15,902 nt of DNA from Thiobacillus sp. UBA6918. GTDB lineage: Bacteria > Pseudomonadota > Gammaproteobacteria > Burkholderiales > Thiobacillaceae. The position numbers and the translations under genes are program-made. Numbering within the stretch: position 1 is the first letter of the stretch; the number at the start of each line of letters is the position of its first letter. The stretch spans positions 11,570 to 27,471 of the forward strand of contig DKAU01000064.1 of the NCBI GenBank assembly GCA_002450925.1, read 5' to 3'. Under the pieces are notes generated by a model. The model did not search any database. It was given only the letters and a program-made list of their open reading frames with translations, and had not been told where the DNA came from. Below are positions 1 through 7,750 of the stretch, piece after piece.

Positions 1-1259
1 TGGATAAGTTCGGTGAGACTGTTGCTGTAGGCAATGTTCTTGCGGATTTTGATTGCGACAAAGCCCATCGCAAGTGCCGTGCCCAGAATCGGAAGCCAGG
101 TATCCACCATCTCTATCGGCACAAACATCAAGCCAAGGCCTGCGACCGCCAGGCCAGAGGGCAACACCAACCCCAGAATCAATGCGCGCGCCCTGCCTTG
201 CATATAGGCAGGCAGGGCCGTGAAGAACAGGTTGGCAGCCGGATTGCGGAAAGCGGGCAGCATGCCTGTGTAGTTGAAGCGGGCGATCGTCGCCGTCACC
301 ACACCAGGAGACCATGCCAGCAGCCAAAAACTGACCATCGTTGTAATGGGAAAGATCAGATTGACCGCGCGCAAGCCAAAACGTCGAAGGAGTCTGCTGG
401 TAACCGCCATCTGCAAGGCCAACACCAGCGCATTCGAGCAGGCAAAGAAAATGCCAAAGAAGGCGGTCAGATCCTGCTCACGCACAAAATGGCGCGTCAG
501 GAGCGTGGATACGATGTAGTCCTGTAGGGAAATCAGAATGATCAGGACAAAGGCGCCAAGACCGGTAATCTTCAGCAGATTGGAGCGCCTTGCAAAGAAA
601 AGTGCATTAAGCATGCCGGGGGCCCGCTTTCCGGACTTTTTCTTCGTGCTGGTCGCGGCTTCACTGCGCCGCGAACTATAGGAAACTATTCCAACGATCA
701 CCAGCAGCGTAAAAGCCCAAACAAGGGCCAGGCTGGTAGCAGGAAAGATCTGAACCAGGCCGCCCAGCAACAGGCCGCCTATGACGGCCCCCAGGCGGGA
801 TGCGGCATTGACCAGCGGGCTCAGACGCTTGCTTTGCTGAACATGGAAGAAGCTACTGACAAAGAAGCTGAAATGAACCAGCAGGATTTCAGATACGACT
901 GCATAAATCAGGTAATACAGCGCATAGGCATAGGGATTGGTCCCGAACTGCATGATCAGCCAGTTGATGCCCAACAGTCCCGCAACAGCTGCCGACATGG
1001 CAACCAGCACCCTGCCAGGGATCCATTTGTCCGCAACCTGCGCATAGATCGCACTCGATATCACCAGCAGAAAGCTGGTGGCAAACATCATGTGCGGAAG
1101 ATACTGGGTGCCAAAACGCTTGAAAAACAGGGCGTCGCTCGAACCGCGCCCGATAGCCAGCCCGCCGCCGACAAGCATGGCAAGCCCGGCGAGATACAGG
1201 ACGATCCTGCCTTCCCCCTGTCGGACCATCAACCAGTTTCTGATCGTGAGCCAGTTCAT
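1..1259 (-). CDS. Polytopic membrane transporter, MFS / ATP:ADP-antiporter-like, 3' end beyond the left edge
   Basis: An uninterrupted minus-strand reading frame runs from an ATG at 1259-1257 to base 1, about 419 codons with no stop, so the C-terminus is outside the window. The protein begins MNWLTIRNWLM and is very hydrophobic, with roughly ten membrane-spanning stretches visible, including segments around LYLAGLAMLVGGGLAI and FLLVISSAIYAQV. A basic, Ser/Lys-rich loop (SSRRSEAATSTKKKSGKR) near the middle looks like the central cytoplasmic loop that divides six-plus-six helix MFS-fold carriers. The early pattern GRGSSDALFFKRFG followed by a helix and ADKW suggests the bacterial nucleotide-transporter-like (ATP:ADP antiporter) branch, but this is recalled by eye and the substrate is unknown. 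The start has no strong Shine-Dalgarno; a TTG lies further upstream in frame, so the ATG is preferred. It follows the DUF748 gene on the same strand across a 117-base gap. Confidence 0.75.
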   Translation of the reverse strand, partial: MNWLTIRNWLMVRQGEGRIVLYLAGLAMLVGGGLAIGRGSSDALFFKRFGTQYLPHMMFATSFLLVISSAIYAQVADKWIPGRVLVAMSAAVAGLLGINWLIMQFGTNPYAYALYYLIYAVVSEILLVHFSFFVSSFFHVQQSKRLSPLVNAASRLGAVIGGLLLGGLVQIFPATSLALVWAFTLLVIVGIVSYSSRRSEAATSTKKKSGKRAPGMLNALFFARRSNLLKITGLGAFVLIILISLQDYIVSTLLTRHFVREQDLTAFFGIFFACSNALVLALQMAVTSRLLRRFGLRAVNLIFPITTMVSFWLLAWSPGVVTATIARFNYTGMLPAFRNPAANLFFTALPAYMQGRARALILGLVLPSGLAVAGLGLMFVPIEMVDTWLPILGTALAMGFVAIKIRKNIAYSNSLTELI

Positions 1260-1296
1260 GTTTGGCGGTTTTTTCTGCCCTTGGTTTTGTTTGATT

Positions 1297-1313
1297 TTCC
1301 CCTTCAAGGGGAA
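1297..1313. repeat. Perfect 17-base palindrome upstream of the transporter
   Basis: TTCCCCTTCAAGGGGAA has two 8-base arms around a single central base. It lies 37 bases before the transporter start and 63 bases after the DUF748 stop. It has no T-run on either side, so it is a poor intrinsic terminator. As a symmetric site between two same-strand genes it could be an operator for the downstream transporter. That function is inference; the symmetry itself is seen directly. Confidence 0.4.
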
Positions 1314-1376
1314 GTTTACGGCAATAAACGTTCCTCAGATATTTTTATCTCTTATTGGACTGCGTAAAAATGAACT

Positions 1377-4300
1377 TCATGGACTGGCAGGTTCCGGCTC
1401 CATTTTTTCAGGAGCCGCCGGGATGGCGGGCTCCTTGCTCACGCCAAGGCTCATCTTGTTTGGAACCAGCCTGTCCTTGGCTGACTGGCTACCAGGTTTG
1501 CCCACGCTGACACGGCGGGCATCAAGGCCAAGCTTGATGAGGGCATCATGCATTACATGCCCGCGAGATTGGGCAAGCTTGACCAGGGCAGCATCCTCGA
1601 TTTTCGTTAGCCTGGTAAGCCGCTCCAGCAGTTCGGCGTGGAAAGCGGATGCCGGGCCATCATCCCTGGTCTTGAACTGGCGCCCAAGGCGCTCAACGAA
1701 CTGGCTTTCCAGCAGACGCTCTCCCACACCTGCATCCTTGCCCTTGTAACTGTCACGCAGTTTTTTGTATTCCTCCTTGCCCGCCTTTTCGGCAAAGCGA
1801 TCTTCGAGCCAGGTCTGTATTTTGTAGTTGTTGACATCCACCGGCCCAGGCGCTTCTCCGGCCGCAAGCTTGATGCCCGCAACAGTCACAGCCTCACGAC
1901 GCATGGCCATTTCCTGCAAGGCCCGCCGATCAGACTCAGGGTCGTAGGAGGGTTCCACGGTAAGCGATAAAACGGGGCGTTTTGCCATGGCCTCGCTCAA
2001 GGCTTTGAGCTTCTCCTGTTCAGGTGGCAGAAGCTTGTCGCTACCCGGATCGAAATTGATCGCCTCGAGCTTCTCCGAGCTGATGCCAAGCAGGTTCCCG
2101 AGCGCGCGGAAGGGCGCGGTTACGATTTTGGTCAGCACATTGACGACGGCTTTCCAGACGATGCGGCCATAACTGAACTGGGGATCATCTAGGTTGCCGG
2201 TAATGGGGATGTCCACGTCGATGATGCCATTGCTGTCCTGCAACAGGGCGATGGCCAGATCTAGCGGGAGCTTCATGGCATCGGGGCTGTCAACCTGGTC
2301 CCCCAGCTTCAGCTTGTTGATGACGAACTTGTTTTCGCCAGCAAGCTGCCGCTGCTTGATCTTGTACTGGAGATCAACAGAAAGCTTCCCGGAATCAATC
2401 TTGCGCCCGGCGAACTTTCCTGAATAAGGCGTGAGATTGGTCATCTCCAGATTGCGGAAGATCAAGCTGATATCTGTGAACTCGGTAGCCTGGAAGGGCT
2501 GGATGGAACCTCGCACGCGCGCAGAGCCATACTCGTCCACACTGCCATCCAGCTCTACCTGGGCAGTGGTGGTCGAATCAGTAGACAAGCCTGTGATCAC
2601 GCCCGACAGTGAATGCATTCGCGTGCCAAATGGCGTAGGCAGGGAAAGGTCCGCAAACTCGGCGTTGGCGTTGTCGATTCGAAGACGTTCTACTGCGATG
2701 GGGAAAACGTCCTCTTTTGCCTTGCTGCCCGTTTGGGTCTCAGTCGGCTTTGCCTCAACTGTCTTTGCTTCTGCAGCCGGCTTCGTGGAACGCTGTATGC
2801 GCTTCAGGTTCATCGACTTGTCTTCAAAGATGATGATCTTTCCAAATGGATGCACTGCCACCAGTTCATTCATGTGAAGCTTGTTGGGAGCAAGCCCTAC
2901 CTGCAGATTATCCGAATACAGTTTTTCCCAACCAAGGAAGGCCTCGGCAGTATCTTCTTCGATGATGGCAAGATCACTCACGGAAAAGCCCCCGTTGTAA
3001 TCAAGCTTCATTCCCTTTTGCGTCCGGGCGAAGCCCAGTTTTCCATTTGTATTCGCGGCACCTGATTGAAGTTCGAGACGGGCAAACTGATTGACATAGG
3101 GTGCAAAAGGCTTGAGTGACAAAGCTGCCAGTTTTAGATTGAGTTTCCCGATGGCCTTGCCTGGTACAAGACTGCCATTGGCGCTGAACTTGCCGCCCTG
3201 CCTGACATTAAAGCCGGATTCGAGGGAAATGGCTTTATCAAGATCAAGGCTGAGATTCTTGAGCCGAACGTAACCATCGACGACATCGAGTTTCATTGGC
3301 GTTGACAGGGATTGATCCATCACCGCCACTTGTAGGCCGTTCAAGCCCAACCGATTCAGGCTCATTTTCATGCCCGACTGTTTTGTTGCTGCGGGTTTGT
3401 TCGCCGGCTTGCCGGTACCGGCATGTTTGGCAAGGACCTTGTTCCAGTTGAGCTCCTTGTCCTTGCCAATGACCACATCTGTTTTTGCATTGCCGAACTC
3501 TATGGACTCTATGTCCAGTTTGTTGTCGGCCACGTTGAAACTGGCGTTTGCCAGGCTGGTATTGCCAAGCTCCAATACCTTTTCATCGCCGGACAAAACC
3601 TTGACCGGACCCAGCTTTGCATTGACAGGCCCGACCATGATGGCAGGCTTGCTGCCGATTTCTCCTTCAAGCTCCGCATCGAAGCCAAAGCCTGCAGCCT
3701 CGACTCGCAACGGACTGACGTAACCATTGTCCGTATAGCGGCCCTCCCAACCCTCGACATGTACAGACTTTACTGAAAGCTTCCAAGGTGCTGCAGTGTT
3801 TTTGCTGGATTCAGGTTTGGCATCGGCCTTGGCGGGAGGAGTCACGTCGCTGGCGACCGCAAGCAGTGCCTGCCAATCCAGCTTGCCATTTGCCTGCACC
3901 GTGGCGAAAACCTTGCCATTCTTAAGGCTGACCTCGGCAACATCGAGATCTTGCTTATACAAATCGAGGCTGGCATTGCCCACTTTCGCCTCTTCTAACT
4001 CGAACACGGGTTTGCCGCCACCACGGGGCGCCAGGGCCAAATCCTGCAACACAACATTGGCGCCATTGATCTTGATCCACGGTTTGTCCTGCCCGGACTT
4101 GTCTTGAACCAAGGTAAAGCTGTAGCGTGTACCTGCCGCCAAGGTTCCTGAAGGTATTTCAAAGTTTCGGGGCGTCTTGATGACGTTGAGCATGTTTGTG
4201 AGGCTTACGCCTTCAAGCGCTACCTCCCCATCCGATTTCAAAGGGTTTAGCGAAACATCCCCTTTCCACTTGAACGTGCCTCCCTGCTCAGGCAACTTGG

Positions 4301-4892
4301 CCGTAACGAGATAGTTGCCGCGATCTTCCGGCAGGGTAGACAGCCCTTCCAGCTCAATGCCAAGTGGGCGCAGCTGCACATGGAACGGGTCTCCGACACG
4401 GTTGGCGTCGGTGTACTCGATATCGCCCTTCTCGATCTTGATGTGATCAACCAGCACCCGGGGCATGGTGTCCTTGGGCGGTTTCTTGTCCTCGTTGAGC
4501 TTGGCAATCAGATCCGCCCAGTTCAGCTTCCCGCCTTGATTTACCGCGAAGTCGGCATAGGGGCCGGAGAGCTGGACGTCACTCAAGCGCCAGGCAAAAC
4601 GGAACAACCCGACCGTATCAAGATTTACATACAGACTGTCGAAACCGGCCAGGGGCTTGCCGTTCTTTTCAGCCAGCTTGAGGCCTTGCACCGTTGCCTC
4701 CAGCGTCAATGGATTGAAATCGACACGTTGCGCAGAAAGCTGGCTGGCGAGTTTCTCCTCCCCGACCCATGGCAGTATTTTTTTCGCAAGCGGATTGACG
4801 AGTAAAAAACCGAAAATCAGGTACAAACCGAAAATGCCTGCCGCAATCAGAAAAGGCAGACTGAGCAAAATTTTGAGGATTCTCGCTCGCAT
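1377..4892 (-). CDS. DUF748 (AsmA-like superfamily) envelope protein with OmpA-like C-terminal stretch
   Basis: This is a 1171-residue protein. The N-terminus is basic (MRARILK) and followed by one membrane helix (about residues 7-31), consistent with inner-membrane anchoring and a long periplasmic body. The body is rich in repeated beta-type segments such as VQGLKLAEKNGK, VSLKNGKVFATVQ and LSLDLDKAISLESG, typical of DUF748/AsmA-like proteins, which form long beta-rich structures in the envelope. A late conserved block (FSYGRIVWKAVVNV then TAPFRALGNLLG, about 908-936) is characteristic of DUF748. From residue 943 the segment INFDPGSDKLLPPEQ followed by an alternating LSLTVEPSYD and D..AL resembles the OmpA/MotB fold, and the tail ends in a Pro/Glu-rich stretch. 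The start has a good Shine-Dalgarno (CAGGGG) about six bases upstream. AsmA-superfamily members are linked to envelope and phospholipid homeostasis, but this member's role is unknown. It is divergent from a TonB receptor. Confidence 0.85.
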   Translation of the reverse strand: MRARILKILLSLPFLIAAGIFGLYLIFGFLLVNPLAKKILPWVGEEKLASQLSAQRVDFNPLTLEATVQGLKLAEKNGKPLAGFDSLYVNLDTVGLFRFAWRLSDVQLSGPYADFAVNQGGKLNWADLIAKLNEDKKPPKDTMPRVLVDHIKIEKGDIEYTDANRVGDPFHVQLRPLGIELEGLSTLPEDRGNYLVTAKLPEQGGTFKWKGDVSLNPLKSDGEVALEGVSLTNMLNVIKTPRNFEIPSGTLAAGTRYSFTLVQDKSGQDKPWIKINGANVVLQDLALAPRGGGKPVFELEEAKVGNASLDLYKQDLDVAEVSLKNGKVFATVQANGKLDWQALLAVASDVTPPAKADAKPESSKNTAAPWKLSVKSVHVEGWEGRYTDNGYVSPLRVEAAGFGFDAELEGEIGSKPAIMVGPVNAKLGPVKVLSGDEKVLELGNTSLANASFNVADNKLDIESIEFGNAKTDVVIGKDKELNWNKVLAKHAGTGKPANKPAATKQSGMKMSLNRLGLNGLQVAVMDQSLSTPMKLDVVDGYVRLKNLSLDLDKAISLESGFNVRQGGKFSANGSLVPGKAIGKLNLKLAALSLKPFAPYVNQFARLELQSGAANTNGKLGFARTQKGMKLDYNGGFSVSDLAIIEEDTAEAFLGWEKLYSDNLQVGLAPNKLHMNELVAVHPFGKIIIFEDKSMNLKRIQRSTKPAAEAKTVEAKPTETQTGSKAKEDVFPIAVERLRIDNANAEFADLSLPTPFGTRMHSLSGVITGLSTDSTTTAQVELDGSVDEYGSARVRGSIQPFQATEFTDISLIFRNLEMTNLTPYSGKFAGRKIDSGKLSVDLQYKIKQRQLAGENKFVINKLKLGDQVDSPDAMKLPLDLAIALLQDSNGIIDVDIPITGNLDDPQFSYGRIVWKAVVNVLTKIVTAPFRALGNLLGISSEKLEAINFDPGSDKLLPPEQEKLKALSEAMAKRPVLSLTVEPSYDPESDRRALQEMAMRREAVTVAGIKLAAGEAPGPVDVNNYKIQTWLEDRFAEKAGKEEYKKLRDSYKGKDAGVGERLLESQFVERLGRQFKTRDDGPASAFHAELLERLTRLTKIEDAALVKLAQSRGHVMHDALIKLGLDARRVSVGKPGSQSAKDRLVPNKMSLGVSKEPAIPAAPEKMEPEPASP

Positions 4893-5041
4893 TGATAGCC
4901 CCTGTTATTAACTTGTTTTGGCCTTTAGCTTAGTAAGTAAGCCCTTGGTTGTGCAAGTCTGGAACATTTCCGCCGGTATAATCGGGAACCCTTTTGCCCG
5001 ACAGGCTTCTGAGTATTGGTTTCCCCAGATTTTTACCCCCC
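4893..5041. promoter_or_regulatory. Divergent control region between the DUF748 gene and the TonB receptor gene
   Basis: These 149 bases hold the upstream regions of two divergent genes and no gene of their own. On the plus strand a perfect TATAAT lies at 4977-4982, 59 bases before the receptor ATG, which makes it a credible -10 element. The hexamer at a 17-base spacing (CAAGTC) is a poor -35, so activation or a different sigma factor is possible. A small inverted repeat, GCTTA and TAAGC around GTAAG, lies at 4928-4942. On the minus strand I see no convincing promoter hexamers, only the ribosome binding site of the DUF748 gene at its start. I recognise no Fur box or riboswitch. Confidence 0.45.
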
Positions 5042-7162
5042 ATGAAAACACAACCCCTTGTTTTGCCTGTTTTGCTCGCTTTCAGCCTCGCCGCATCGGC
5101 TGAAGAACCATCCAGCTTCAAACTCGAAGAGGTTGTGGTCAAGGGCAAAGGAAAGCCGACCGAAACCGAACAGCGCCAGCAGGCAAACGTAGCGAAGATC
5201 GTCATCCCCAGGGAAGAGCTCGAAAAATCCGGTGATCTCTCCGTTTCAGACTATCTCAAGCAAGTGCCTGGACTGGGACCGGTTGGCAACAAGGGAAAAA
5301 ACATTGCCAGCGGTGCACCGCAGATCATGGTCGATGGAGTTGTGCTGACCAGCGGACGCGAACGCCGCATGCAGCTCAACCGTCTGTCGCTGGACATGAT
5401 CGAGCGCATCGAGGTTACACGTGCTCCCACGGCGGCCTTATCAAACGAAAGCGCCGGCGCAGTCGTCAACATCGTGCTCAAAAACACCATACGCCAGGCG
5501 CTCAAGGCAGGCTTTAATTACGTCGTGGGTGAAGAAGCCAGCCGTGTGGGCGGTGGAATCAATGGACAAGTCGGCGCACGACAGGATGACTTCAGCTGGC
5601 TGATCGTAGGTTCGTATTATCAGCGCAGCAGCCTGGGCACGACTGACAGAGAAACTCACACTTTTCTGGCTGACGGCACACCCAATCCATGGACAAGAGA
5701 AACAAGCGACAGCCGGGGCGTGAGCCGCAACCTCAACCTCACCCCCAAACTGACCTGGCAACTGAATGCCACCGACAAACTGGTGATCGAGCCATCAATC
5801 AGCTACAGCCAGAACCCTTCCGACAGCAACCGACTGCTGTTCGATTATCCCGATACCCTTACTGGCAGCATCAGGGAAAACACGGACAGCAGCCAGTCCA
5901 CCTATCAAATCAAGAGTGAATGGCTGCGCAAGGATGGTCAGGCAGAGCGTACCCTGCGTGCCAGCGCACAACGCGGAAATGAAGAAAGCAGCAGAAACAG
6001 GTACAACTTCGATGCGTTCAACGCACCAACCGGCTCAAGCTCAGACAAGACAAAGTCCCACGACTGGACAATCGAACTGGGCGCGCAAGCCAAGGAACCC
6101 ATCGCCGCTGGCCATCTCGTTACCACAGGCATTGAATATGGCTGGCACAAACTTGATGAAAGCAGCAATGCCTCGATCAATCCTGAAGCGACTGCCTTCG
6201 ATATCGCCGAACACAGTTTGGTGGCTTATGCACAAGACGAATGGGCAATGAATGACACCATGTCGCTTACGCCCGGGTTGCGCTTCCGCCACCTTGAGCG
6301 CGATTCCGAGGATGGCGCCGGCATCAATGCCAATGCCAGCAGCAGCACTTTCTCTCCCAGTGTGCATTATTTGTGGAAGCTGAATGAAACGCTGAACTTC
6401 CGCTCAAGCGTTTCGCACATCCTGAAGCCGCCCTCCTTCTCTGACTTGACCACCGTCATCTCCACGGGAGACGGAACCCAAAGTCGGCCTGATCAATCCG
6501 GCAACCCTGATCTCAAGAACGAAACCGCCTGGGTCTACAACCTGGGTCTGGAACAATACCTGGCAGCAAAGGCTGGTGTGGTCAGCGTCAACCTCTTCTA
6601 CCGCGACCTGTCCAATCTCATACAGCGCAGTACGCAACTGGAAGCCGGGCGCTATGTTTCGCGCCCGGTCAATATCGGCGATGCCGCGATCTGGGGGGTG
6701 GAACTCGACGGCCGCACAAAAATGGACATCATCGGCTTGCCGGATCTGACCCTTCGCGGAAATTTCGTCACCCAGAACTCACGCGCGAAAGACGATACAA
6801 CCGGAGAAGCCGGGCGGGTAGGCGACCTGCCCAATTACTCTGCCAATCTGGGTGCTGATTACGAGTTCACCGCGCAGAAACTGAAGCTGAGCGCCAACCT
6901 GCGACTCTCCGGAAAGCAGAATATGGGGTTGGGAGATCTGGAAGAAATCAAGCCCCAGAAGTATCTGAGCATCAATGCACAGAAAAAGCTCTCCAAGAGC
7001 CTGACCCTGCGCATGGGCGGACACAATCTGCTGAACCAAAAAACCGACCGTACCGTGATCAGCTACCATCCCGCACCCGATCAGGACCAGATTGCAAGCT
7101 GGCAGCACTCTTTGGAAACAGGCACACGCTCTTTCTACATCAGCCTGGAAAGCATCTGGTAG
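5042..7162 (+). CDS. TonB-dependent outer-membrane receptor
   Basis: The chosen start is the ATG at 5042, giving 706 residues. An in-frame TTG at 4994 would add 16 residues in front of the signal peptide and is unlikely. A Sec signal peptide (MKTQPLVLPVLLAFSLAASA) is followed by a probable cleavage before EEPSS. EEVVV at residues 29-33 is a plausible TonB box. The plug domain follows, about residues 45-150, with APQIMVDGV, the block LNRLSLDMIERIEVTRAPTA, and the end AGAVVNIVLK. The remainder is the barrel, with many alternating aromatic strands, receptor-type motifs (PGLRFRHLERD, NPDLKNETAW, AAIWGVELDG) and a terminal TGTRSFYISLESIW ending in an aromatic residue, as for BAM-assembled barrels. 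Such receptors import siderophores, cobalamin, metals or sugars using TonB energy. No ABC transporter, regulator or biosynthetic gene lies nearby to indicate the substrate. No clear Shine-Dalgarno precedes the start. Confidence 0.93.
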   Translation: MKTQPLVLPVLLAFSLAASAEEPSSFKLEEVVVKGKGKPTETEQRQQANVAKIVIPREELEKSGDLSVSDYLKQVPGLGPVGNKGKNIASGAPQIMVDGVVLTSGRERRMQLNRLSLDMIERIEVTRAPTAALSNESAGAVVNIVLKNTIRQALKAGFNYVVGEEASRVGGGINGQVGARQDDFSWLIVGSYYQRSSLGTTDRETHTFLADGTPNPWTRETSDSRGVSRNLNLTPKLTWQLNATDKLVIEPSISYSQNPSDSNRLLFDYPDTLTGSIRENTDSSQSTYQIKSEWLRKDGQAERTLRASAQRGNEESSRNRYNFDAFNAPTGSSSDKTKSHDWTIELGAQAKEPIAAGHLVTTGIEYGWHKLDESSNASINPEATAFDIAEHSLVAYAQDEWAMNDTMSLTPGLRFRHLERDSEDGAGINANASSSTFSPSVHYLWKLNETLNFRSSVSHILKPPSFSDLTTVISTGDGTQSRPDQSGNPDLKNETAWVYNLGLEQYLAAKAGVVSVNLFYRDLSNLIQRSTQLEAGRYVSRPVNIGDAAIWGVELDGRTKMDIIGLPDLTLRGNFVTQNSRAKDDTTGEAGRVGDLPNYSANLGADYEFTAQKLKLSANLRLSGKQNMGLGDLEEIKPQKYLSINAQKKLSKSLTLRMGGHNLLNQKTDRTVISYHPAPDQDQIASWQHSLETGTRSFYISLESIW

Positions 7163-7165
7163 AAA

Positions 7166-7687
7166 TCAGCCTCCAGCAAACTCCATTATTTCGCGCACCA
7201 GCTTGAATATCGCGCGGCTGGACTTGGGCGGCTTGTTGTTGGCCGCCTCGAAGCGGGCATTGCGGATGTACTGGCGTAACTGGGTAGCATCCGCGTGTGG
7301 ATACTCGTTCAGGAACAAGGTCACTGATTCGTCGTCTTCGATCAGGCGATCTCGCCAGCGCTCGATACGATGCAGTAGCGCTTTCTCTTCTCCGGACTCG
7401 CCCTTCCAGGCTGCAAGCTGCCTTGCAATGGGTTCCTCGTCCACGCCGCGCATGAGTTTGCCTATATATTGCAGTTGGCGGCGGATGGCACCGTGTTTAT
7501 TGAAGCGGCGGCAATCCTCAACTGCCTTGCGCAGTTCGTCCGGCAGGTCCAGTTTTTCCAGTTTGTTGGCGGGCAGTTGAACCAGTTCCTCGCCAATGTC
7601 CTGCAAGGCCTGCATGGCAGCCTTGCGCTTGGTCTTGGAAAGCGGCTGCTCTTCTTCAGCTTCGGTGTTTTCTTCAAAATCGCGCAT
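7166..7687 (-). CDS. yjgA: YjgA/DarP family ribosome-associated protein (DUF615)
   Basis: This 173-residue cytoplasmic protein is a full-length DUF615 member. It has an acidic N-terminal tail (MRDFEENTEAEEEQPLSK), the conserved SKTKRK segment, an internal block (LPDELRKAVEDCRRFN, then GAIRRQLQYIGKLMR) and a helical C-terminal half containing RIERWRDRLI and QLRQYIRNAR. In E. coli the family associates with late 50S ribosomal precursors and helps large-subunit assembly. The gene is divergent from pmbA, a pairing found widely in beta- and gammaproteobacteria, which supports both calls. It converges on the TonB receptor gene with three bases between stop codons, so read-through antisense transcription is possible. 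The ribosome binding site is weak. Confidence 0.95.
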   Translation of the reverse strand: MRDFEENTEAEEEQPLSKTKRKAAMQALQDIGEELVQLPANKLEKLDLPDELRKAVEDCRRFNKHGAIRRQLQYIGKLMRGVDEEPIARQLAAWKGESGEEKALLHRIERWRDRLIEDDESVTLFLNEYPHADATQLRQYIRNARFEAANNKPPKSSRAIFKLVREIMEFAGG

Positions 7688-7703
7688 GACTTGCTGGGGC
7701 AGT

Positions 7704-7721
7704 AAAATAGACCTTTATTTT
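7704..7721. promoter_or_regulatory. Candidate shared -10 region of the divergent yjgA/pmbA promoters
   Basis: Within the 63-base gap between the two start codons, AAAATA (7704-7709) and TATTTT (7716-7721) form an inverted repeat with a six-base spacer. Read on either strand it presents TATTTT, a fair -10 match, pointing at each gene. On the plus strand TTGCTG at 7691-7696 is a possible -35, but the spacing is long (19 bases). The symmetry is directly seen; promoter function is inference. Confidence 0.3.
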
Positions 7722-7750
7722 AAGCCGCTTGCAGCCTCAGAGCCTATTTC

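Noticed and set aside
198..1367. Plus-strand open frames up to 177 codons at the left end
   Set aside because: The translations are low-complexity and charge-rich without family signatures, and they lie over a clean minus-strand membrane-protein frame that is open to base 1.
1366..1380. Small ATGAA/TTCAT stem with T-run at the end of the DUF748 gene
   Set aside because: With a realistic loop only about four A+T-rich pairs remain, so it was not called as a terminator.
4961..4986. Possible sigma-E-like promoter (GGAACA with a downstream TCGGG) before the TonB receptor
   Set aside because: The -35 is only partly similar and the -10 match is weak; the TATAAT at the same place is a simpler explanation.
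4994..5041. TTG start for the TonB receptor
   Set aside because: The extra 16 residues precede a typical signal peptide that begins at the ATG at 5042, and no ribosome binding site supports the TTG.
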